NCBI GenBank assembly: GCA_028275645.1
Contig: JAPWUH010000034.1
Coordinates: 1-9,780, forward strand
Source of the DNA: Caldivirga sp.
Lineage (GTDB): Archaea; Thermoproteota; Thermoprotei; Thermoproteales; Thermocladiaceae
DNA: 9,780 nucleotides
Reading direction: 5' to 3'
The translations under genes and the position numbers were made by a program. This document shows positions 5,905 through 9,780 of this stretch, in pieces. The stretch's first letter is position 1; each line of letters starts with the position of its first letter. The notes below the pieces were generated by a model that worked only from the letters and a program-made list of their open reading frames with translations, was not told the DNA's origin and did not search any database.

Positions 5905-7152
5905 TCACCTGCATGAACCCAAGCCGCCTGTGTCGGTGTTCGCTAAGTTGATTCTCCAGTTCCACAGTGGTAGCTGGTTAACCCGGCTTAGCTCACTTGC
6001 CCTAAGCTTAATTAAACTGGCCTTAACCGTACCCAGCAGGTCCATCACCTTACTCAACTCCTCATCAAGTCTACTGGGCGTTGACCTAGTCCTCGGCTTC
6101 CTAGAGAAGACACTACACGGCTCAATCATCTTGGCGGATTCCTCGTAGGTGCCTATCCTCTTGGCAAGCTTAATAATGTCATCCTTATCCAACCCTATTA
6201 AGGGCCTGAATATGGGTATGTTAACGCCCATTGACGCTGAGTACAGGTTACTCAGGGTTTGGCTACTCACCTGCCCAAGGGATTCACCGGTCACCAAACC
6301 CATGTAGACACCCTCCACTGCTATGGACTCCGCCAGTTTGTACAGGAACTTCTTAAACACCGTGTTCATTAGGTGTGGGTTAACCCTACTCCTCAAGGCC
6401 TCGACAAGGGGTTCACAGTTGACCAACATGACCAGTGGGTCGTACCCGAATATCCAGTGGTCGTAAAGTGCCTTAAACACCCTGGTGAAGCCCACCACAT
6501 CCACCGGTGGGGCTAGGCTACAGAATAAGGCGTCGACTAAGGCTCCCCTCCTGCTCATCAGCCAGTAGGCCACTGGAGAGTCAAAGCCCCCTGAAACCAG
6601 GGCAAGCACCCTACCACCCTGTGAACCCAGGGGTAAACCACCAGGCCCCTCTATGACCTCGTCAAACAGGTAGGCGTAGTCACCCCTAACCTCCACGTAA
6701 AGCTCAACCTCAGGGTTATCCAGGTCAACGCCCCTTGAGAATGGGTATAGGGCCGCACCCACACGCCTGGCCACGTCAATGGATGTGAAGGGGTGGTTGC
6801 CGGCCCTGGTAACCCTAACGGCGAAGCTCCTCCCAGCCACCTTACCCCGCCATAGCTCGTAGGCGGCCGTGGCTATGTCATTAATGCTGCTGAACCTTAA
6901 TGCGTAGGCTGGCGACGTGGAGACTACACCAAAAACCCTGGCAGCCGCCAGGGCTGCCTTAAGTAGATCCTCCTCGGCCACGTTTATCAGTACCCTACCG
7001 CTAACCTTACTGATCTCATAATTCACCACGCCGCCCCTGCTTAACGACTCCTGTATGTTACTGATCAGTAGCTTCTCCAGCCTAACCCTAACTGGATTGC
7101 TCTTCAGCCCGATTTCCCCATACCTAACCAGTACAATTGGGTTAAGGCCCAC
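5905..7152 (-). CDS. thiI: ThiI: tRNA 4-thiouridine synthetase / thiamine sulfur-transfer protein
   Basis: ThiI adenylates U8 of tRNA and inserts sulfur to make 4-thiouridine; in some organisms it also passes sulfur to the thiazole of thiamine. The 415-residue protein shows the expected order. An N-terminal ferredoxin-like region carries LVRYGEIGLKS (8-18). A THUMP domain follows, spanning roughly 60-165 (FAVRVTRAGNHPFTSIDVARRVG, given in part), then the PP-loop ATPase with SGGFDSPVA (187-195), and then VTGESLGQVSSQT (287-299), typical of ThiI. Cys346 in MIEPCSVFS aligns with the conserved catalytic Cys of E. coli ThiI (Cys344). There is no rhodanese domain, as in most archaeal ThiI, so sulfur must come from another donor or from sulfide. 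A hydrophilic C-terminal tail (about 355-415) is poorly conserved in my reading. The GTG start fits a TATA box 27 bases upstream. ppa lies 61 bases upstream on the same strand. Confidence 0.93.
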   Translation of the reverse strand: MGLNPIVLVRYGEIGLKSNPVRVRLEKLLISNIQESLSRGGVVNYEISKVSGRVLINVAEEDLLKAALAAARVFGVVSTSPAYALRFSSINDIATAAYELWRGKVAGRSFAVRVTRAGNHPFTSIDVARRVGAALYPFSRGVDLDNPEVELYVEVRGDYAYLFDEVIEGPGGLPLGSQGGRVLALVSGGFDSPVAYWLMSRRGALVDALFCSLAPPVDVVGFTRVFKALYDHWIFGYDPLVMLVNCEPLVEALRSRVNPHLMNTVFKKFLYKLAESIAVEGVYMGLVTGESLGQVSSQTLSNLYSASMGVNIPIFRPLIGLDKDDIIKLAKRIGTYEESAKMIEPCSVFSRKPRTRSTPSRLDEELSKVMDLLGTVKASLIKLRASELSRVNQLPLWNWRINLANTDTGGLGSCR

Positions 7153-7174
7153 GGGTTAGTCTCTATCAGCAGCG

Positions 7175-7182
7175 TTAATATT
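7175..7182 (-). promoter_or_regulatory. TATA box of thiI
   Basis: Minus-strand AATATTAA, centred about 27 bases before GTG 7152, the spacing of a leaderless archaeal transcript. It lies in the 61-base gap after ppa. Confidence 0.5.
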
Positions 7183-7213
7183 CCTAATCCAGCAATGCGT
7201 CATTTAGGTAATG

Positions 7214-7771
7214 CTACTTATTATCAGCGTGAACCTGGGCCGCTAAGGCCCTGTCGCTCTTAATGTACTTCAGCACAAGCTTCTTAGCTTCCTCACTCCC
7301 CTGGAACTCGTGAACCTTAGCCCACTTGCCCGGTTCAAGCTCCTTATAATGCTCGAAGAAGTGCTTAACCTGGTAAAGTATCACGTCGGGTAGGTCCTTC
7401 ACGTCGTTTATATTGGAGAACCTTGGATCCACCTTGCTTATGGGCACTGTTATTAACTTGTAGTCAATACCCTTCTCATCCTCCATGTTTAAGACACCCA
7501 CTGGCCTAACCGAAACAACAGTACCAGGTAGGAATGAGACACTGCTTATAACCACTGCATCAAGTGGATCACCATCCTCAGTTAAGGTACCTGGTACGAA
7601 CCCGTAGTTGAATGGGTATGACATTGCCGTGTAAAGCACCCTATCAACCACGAAGACCCTATTAACCTTATCATACTCATACTTAACGTTTGAACCGGCT
7701 GGTATCTCAATGACCACATACAGCTCATCAGGTGGATTTCTCCCAGGCGGCAGATTAATCATGTCCATCAT
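7214..7771 (-). CDS. ppa: Inorganic pyrophosphatase, soluble family I
   Basis: This enzyme hydrolyses pyrophosphate to two phosphates with Mg2+ in the cytosol, pulling nucleic acid synthesis and aminoacylation forward. The 185 residues are the normal length for the hexameric archaeal form. Numbered from ATG 7771, the family motifs are YVVIEIPAGSNVKYEYDK (18-35), YPFNYGFVPGT (52-62), the metal-binding signature EDGDPLDAVV (65-74) with its three aspartates, NMEDEKGIDYKLITVP (96-111), and HFFEHYKELEPGKWAKV (137-153). No active-site residue appears to be lost. The start is uncertain: GTG 7780, ATG 7771, ATG 7768 and ATG 7762 are all in frame. ATG 7771 is chosen because it lies about 27 bases after an ATTATTA box. 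Stronger TATA boxes lie 70-85 bases upstream, next to the box C/D sRNA gene, and could give a longer leader. Confidence 0.95.
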   Translation of the reverse strand: MMDMINLPPGRNPPDELYVVIEIPAGSNVKYEYDKVNRVFVVDRVLYTAMSYPFNYGFVPGTLTEDGDPLDAVVISSVSFLPGTVVSVRPVGVLNMEDEKGIDYKLITVPISKVDPRFSNINDVKDLPDVILYQVKHFFEHYKELEPGKWAKVHEFQGSEEAKKLVLKYIKSDRALAAQVHADNK

Positions 7772-7795
7772 CAAGGACACTGGCCAGTGACCCCT

Positions 7796-7802
7796 TAATA
7801 AT
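7796..7802 (-). promoter_or_regulatory. Proximal TATA-like box of ppa
   Basis: Minus-strand ATTATTA, centred about 27 bases before ATG 7771. It is weaker than the tandem boxes at 7838-7857 but at the right distance for a leaderless ppa mRNA. Confidence 0.4.
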
Positions 7803-7837
7803 GTTTACTCGGTTAACCCAACCATAAATGAGTTTAA

Positions 7838-7857
7838 TAATATATAGTTTTATATAG
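7838..7857 (-). promoter_or_regulatory. Tandem TATA boxes between the C/D sRNA and ppa
   Basis: Minus-strand CTATATAAAACTATATATTA holds two overlapping near-consensus TATA boxes. Used leftward, they would start transcripts near 7827 and 7818, giving ppa a leader of about 50 bases. The sequence is nearly symmetrical and could also fire rightward, across the sRNA in antisense. The run begins only 8 bases after the sRNA D box. Confidence 0.45.
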
Positions 7858-7864
7858 CTCACCG

Positions 7865-7918
7865 TCAGTTGTCTCATGCCATCATCACACATCTGCGCAT
7901 GAATGGCTCATCACGCCG
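7865..7918 (-). ncRNA. Box C/D guide sRNA (2'-O-methylation guide, probably for 23S rRNA)
   Basis: All elements of an archaeal C/D sRNA are present, in order, on the minus strand. Box C GTGATGA (7914-7908) is followed by a 12-base D' guide GCCATTCATGCG (7907-7896), box D' CAGA (7895-7892, one change from CTGA), a 3-base spacer, box C' GTGATGA (7888-7882), a 13-base D guide TGGCATGAGACAA (7881-7869) and box D CTGA (7868-7865). From C to D is 50 bases, the usual archaeal size. The D' guide is complementary to CGCAUGAAUGGC, which I recognise as the conserved GCAUGAAUGG of 23S rRNA domain IV (E. coli about 1960). By the D+5 rule the U of CGCAU would be methylated. The D guide target would be UUGUCUCAUGCCA, with the C of UUGUC modified; I cannot place it. 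A TATA box sits about 26 bases before 7917. Confidence 0.85.
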
Positions 7919-7937
7919 GGGAGATACCTGAAGCGTG

Positions 7938-7947
7938 AAAAATAAAC
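7938..7947 (-). promoter_or_regulatory. TATA box of the box C/D sRNA gene
   Basis: Minus-strand GTTTATTTTT, centred about 26 bases before position 7917, only three bases ahead of box C. Archaeal C/D sRNAs usually begin a few bases before box C, so the spacing supports an independent sRNA gene. Confidence 0.55.
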
Positions 7948-8014
7948 TTAACGAGGTTTTTAGAGTGGGAATAGAAAGGTAGTTAAAAGACTTAACTAAG
8001 GAGGGCTATTAGCT

Positions 8015-8020
8015 AAAAAA
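8015..8020 (-). terminator. Oligo-T terminator of the small Asn/Gly-rich gene
   Basis: On the minus strand, six T residues lie 17 bases after the stop codon at 8037. A U-rich run without a required hairpin is the usual archaeal termination signal. The rest of 7926-8014 shows only the sRNA promoter. Confidence 0.4.
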
Positions 8021-8036
8021 CTCTGGGTGGTATTTT

Positions 8037-8246
8037 TTAACTGACCCTAAACATCCTGTTTTTCTCATCGTAGATGTACGTTATTGGCATCATCACTCCA
8101 TATATGACTGTAATGCCGTTTTCATGCCCATTACCTATATAGTTTATGTTCCTTCCATTGCCAGTTCCCTTACTGCCATTGACTAGTCTCCTCCCACTGG
8201 TTCCGTTTACTAAGCCTAATAGGCCTCTTATACTTGCCATGTTCAT
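8037..8246 (-). CDS. Small Asn/Gly-rich protein of unknown function
   Basis: I do not recognise this 69-residue protein. Residues 12-44 are low in complexity and carry five Asn-Gly pairs (14, 23, 30, 39, 43), including a repeated LVNG(T/S) (12-16 and 21-25) that also makes two N-glycosylation sequons. The C-terminal part (ITVIYGVMMPITYIYDEKNR, 45-64) is hydrophobic and aromatic, perhaps a short beta hairpin. The ATG at 8246 is chosen because GAGGTG, a good ribosome binding site, lies six bases ahead, and a strong TATATAAA box predicts a transcript starting near 8258, giving a short leader. The frame stays open upstream to a TTG at 8357 (106 residues), but that version would contain the promoter and is unlikely. 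The gene is flanked by the sRNA gene and the permease, all on one strand. It may be too small or divergent for automated annotation. Confidence 0.55.
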   Translation of the reverse strand: MNMASIRGLLGLVNGTSGRRLVNGSKGTGNGRNINYIGNGHENGITVIYGVMMPITYIYDEKNRMFRVS

Positions 8247-8280
8247 TTCACTCACCTCAAATAACCTAGCAGTGGGGGCC

Positions 8281-8288
8281 TTTATATA
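8281..8288 (-). promoter_or_regulatory. TATA box of the small Asn/Gly-rich gene
   Basis: Minus-strand TATATAAA, one of the best TATA matches in the window. It predicts a start near 8258, followed by GAGGTG (8258-8253) and ATG 8246. Unlike its neighbours, this gene appears to have a short leader with a ribosome binding site. Confidence 0.6.
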
Positions 8289-8410
8289 CCTTACTCGGTT
8301 GGTTAAGTTAAATAAATACCATTCGGGTGAGACTAAATAATTATCACGACAAAACAAGCAAACATAAAACTATGACCGCTTTTTAACTCTTATGAACCAG
8401 TCAGGCCCTG

Positions 8411-9780
8411 TTACTCCGGTGGTATTTCGGTGTATGTTGTGGCTATGTCTATGCCGTACTTTTTAATGTTTATGCTGCGGGTTATGAGGTATATGGCTAT
8501 GCCCAACGCCACAGCGAATATCTCTACGCCATATGCTAGCCAGTTACCGCCCCATATTGATGGGTATGCCAGGAACTGGTAAGTCAGGTAAGCCATTACG
8601 ACTGCCTGTGCTAAGCCGGCTGCTGCTAGGGCCTTGCCAAGCATCCTAACCCCCATCACCGCTGACGCTATGCCAACGGCCATGTAGTACACTATGGCCT
8701 CAACCACTGCACCGTAAAGCGCCGTGAATGTTCCGTAGAATATACCAGCCAGGGTGATTAGCGCCGCCGTTATTGTTAAGTCCAGTAGGTGGGCGTATAT
8801 TGGAGTCCTAAACCTAGGGCTTAGGTAGGCTAGGAAGCTTGGTAGCACCCTGTCGAAGGACATTGCGAACCAGTACCTAACCACGATTATTGCACCGTAT
8901 GCTAATATGGCCAGGTACCATGTTACTGATCCTATTGCTATTATCCATTGTATTATCGTGTTTCCTGATGCTGCCATTGCCACTGTCCAGTAGTTGATTG
9001 TGCTGTTCAACTGGCTGTTTGATAATGCAGCCATTGTGAATTTAAAGCCGAGGGAGTAGTAAAGGGCGGTGAAGCCGAGGGTAGCCATGGCCATTGTTAA
9101 CAATGCGGCCGTGGGTACGTTAAGCTCCACAGACCTCCTCCCCCTAATCTCAGCCGCCATTGCCGGTCCTGCGTTTAGCCATGGGTATATGAATATTGCG
9201 AAGAAGGGGAGCATCATCAAGGTAGGGCCAAGGGAGAAGAAAGAGCCAGAATACCCAGAGGCAACACCAGAGTAGGAGAAACCACTGGGTAGCAACGACT
9301 CAACACGGCTAATAACAATGGGCCTAGGGGTTAAGAATAACACCAATAGCGACAACACAAGACTAATTATTGAGAATAGGGTTAAACCAGTCATCAACCT
9401 AATACCATACTTAGTACCCAATATATTCACCACAACTATGGCTGCGAAGAACACTACGGCTATTGCAATAGACTCCGCTGGTGTTATGTTGACGCTGAAG
9501 CCGAGTATTGGCAATACTGAGGCTAATTGGCTGACACCTGCTAGGGATATTAATGCGTAGTAGACTAAGGACTCAATCACAAAGCCCAGCGCTAGGCCGA
9601 AGGCTAGCCAAGCTAACCTAGGCCCAAGGGCCCTGGTTAACCACACGTAATCGCCACCAGTTCTCGGTATGTGCCTTGTCAACATCGTGTACACTATGAT
9701 TTGTGGTATCGATAGCGCGAAGGCTATTAGTGAAGCGTAGACTAGGTTAACCCCTGCCACAGTTGGTAGTGAGGCCAGGG
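8411..9780 (-). CDS. APC-superfamily amino-acid/amine permease (N-terminus outside the window)
   Basis: A cytoplasmic-membrane transporter of the amino acid-polyamine-organocation superfamily. About 456 residues are visible, and the frame stays open to the right edge (LASLPTVAGVNLVYASL before the first internal GTG at 9760), so the true start and probably helix 1 are missing. The best signature is near the visible N-terminus: a hydrophobic helix, then TRHIPRTGGDYVWLTRALGP, the family's P-x-x-GG-x-Y-x-x-x-x-R-x-x-G motif between helices 2 and 3. About ten further hydrophobic helices follow, with YPWLNAGPAMAAEIRG in the middle resembling the F-x-G-x-E region around helix 6. The hydrophilic tail ends NIKKYGIDIATTYTEIPPE. 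The substrate is probably an amino acid or amine; the sequence does not say which. The gap to the next gene (8247-8410) holds only that gene's promoter. Confidence 0.87.
   Translation of the reverse strand, partial: LASLPTVAGVNLVYASLIAFALSIPQIIVYTMLTRHIPRTGGDYVWLTRALGPRLAWLAFGLALGFVIESLVYYALISLAGVSQLASVLPILGFSVNITPAESIAIAVVFFAAIVVVNILGTKYGIRLMTGLTLFSIISLVLSLLVLFLTPRPIVISRVESLLPSGFSYSGVASGYSGSFFSLGPTLMMLPFFAIFIYPWLNAGPAMAAEIRGRRSVELNVPTAALLTMAMATLGFTALYYSLGFKFTMAALSNSQLNSTINYWTVAMAASGNTIIQWIIAIGSVTWYLAILAYGAIIVVRYWFAMSFDRVLPSFLAYLSPRFRTPIYAHLLDLTITAALITLAGIFYGTFTALYGAVVEAIVYYMAVGIASAVMGVRMLGKALAAAGLAQAVVMAYLTYQFLAYPSIWGGNWLAYGVEIFAVALGIAIYLITRSINIKKYGIDIATTYTEIPPE

Noticed and set aside
8146..8340. 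A + strand 64-codon frame opposite the small Asn/Gly-rich gene
   Set aside because: Its Leu/Pro-rich product mirrors the Asn/Gly-rich strand, and it has no correctly placed TATA box or ribosome binding site.
8247..8357. Upstream extension of the small Asn/Gly-rich protein to a TTG
   Set aside because: It would contain the strong TATA box, starts with a rare codon, and bypasses the GAGGTG-ATG signal.

Overview
The window looks like a chromosomal segment of a thermophilic crenarchaeon, probably of the Thermoproteales (Caldivirga / Vulcanisaeta / Thermocladium group). The reasons are: an archaeal-type Sec61-gamma (SecE); a PaREP1-family protein, a family first described in Pyrobaculum; a ThiI without a rhodanese domain; a box C/D guide RNA; heavy use of AGG/AGA for arginine and of GTG start codons; and archaeal TATA boxes about 25-28 bases before most start codons, the spacing expected for leaderless mRNAs. 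The genus is an inference from these features.

Layout. (1) 2-1937, + strand: the 3' part of hemL (glutamate-1-semialdehyde aminomutase), then an MFS transporter of the metabolite:H+ symporter type with its own promoter. (2) 1964-2467, - strand: a PaREP1 protein convergent with the transporter. (3) 2468-2738: a divergent regulatory region with inverted repeats. (4) 2739-4295, + strand: three monocistronic-looking genes, namely an unrecognised helical protein, a DUF2848-like protein and a small two-helix membrane protein with a sequon-rich ectodomain. (5) 4296-4564: a convergent intergenic region with a long stem-loop that may be a small RNA. (6) 7152-4565, - strand: thiI, then secE with an unusual second membrane helix, then an unrecognised 322-residue protein whose ATG overlaps the secE stop codon. 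(7) 7865-7918, - strand: a well-formed box C/D sRNA gene immediately upstream of ppa (inorganic pyrophosphatase, 7214-7771). (8) 8037-8246, - strand: a small Asn/Gly-rich protein; then an APC-family amino-acid permease (8411-9780) that runs off the right edge.

How the genes relate. This is mostly housekeeping sequence: tetrapyrrole synthesis (hemL), tRNA thiolation or thiamine sulfur transfer (thiI), pyrophosphate removal (ppa), protein translocation (secE), rRNA methylation guidance (the sRNA) and two transporters. Apart from the secE-322-residue pair, almost every gene has its own TATA box, so the segment appears to be transcribed as short units. I see no insertion sequence, CRISPR array, tRNA, rRNA or defence cassette. 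The least-explained items are the structured convergent region (4296-4564), the extended SecE with its coupled partner, and the Asn-Gly-rich small protein.
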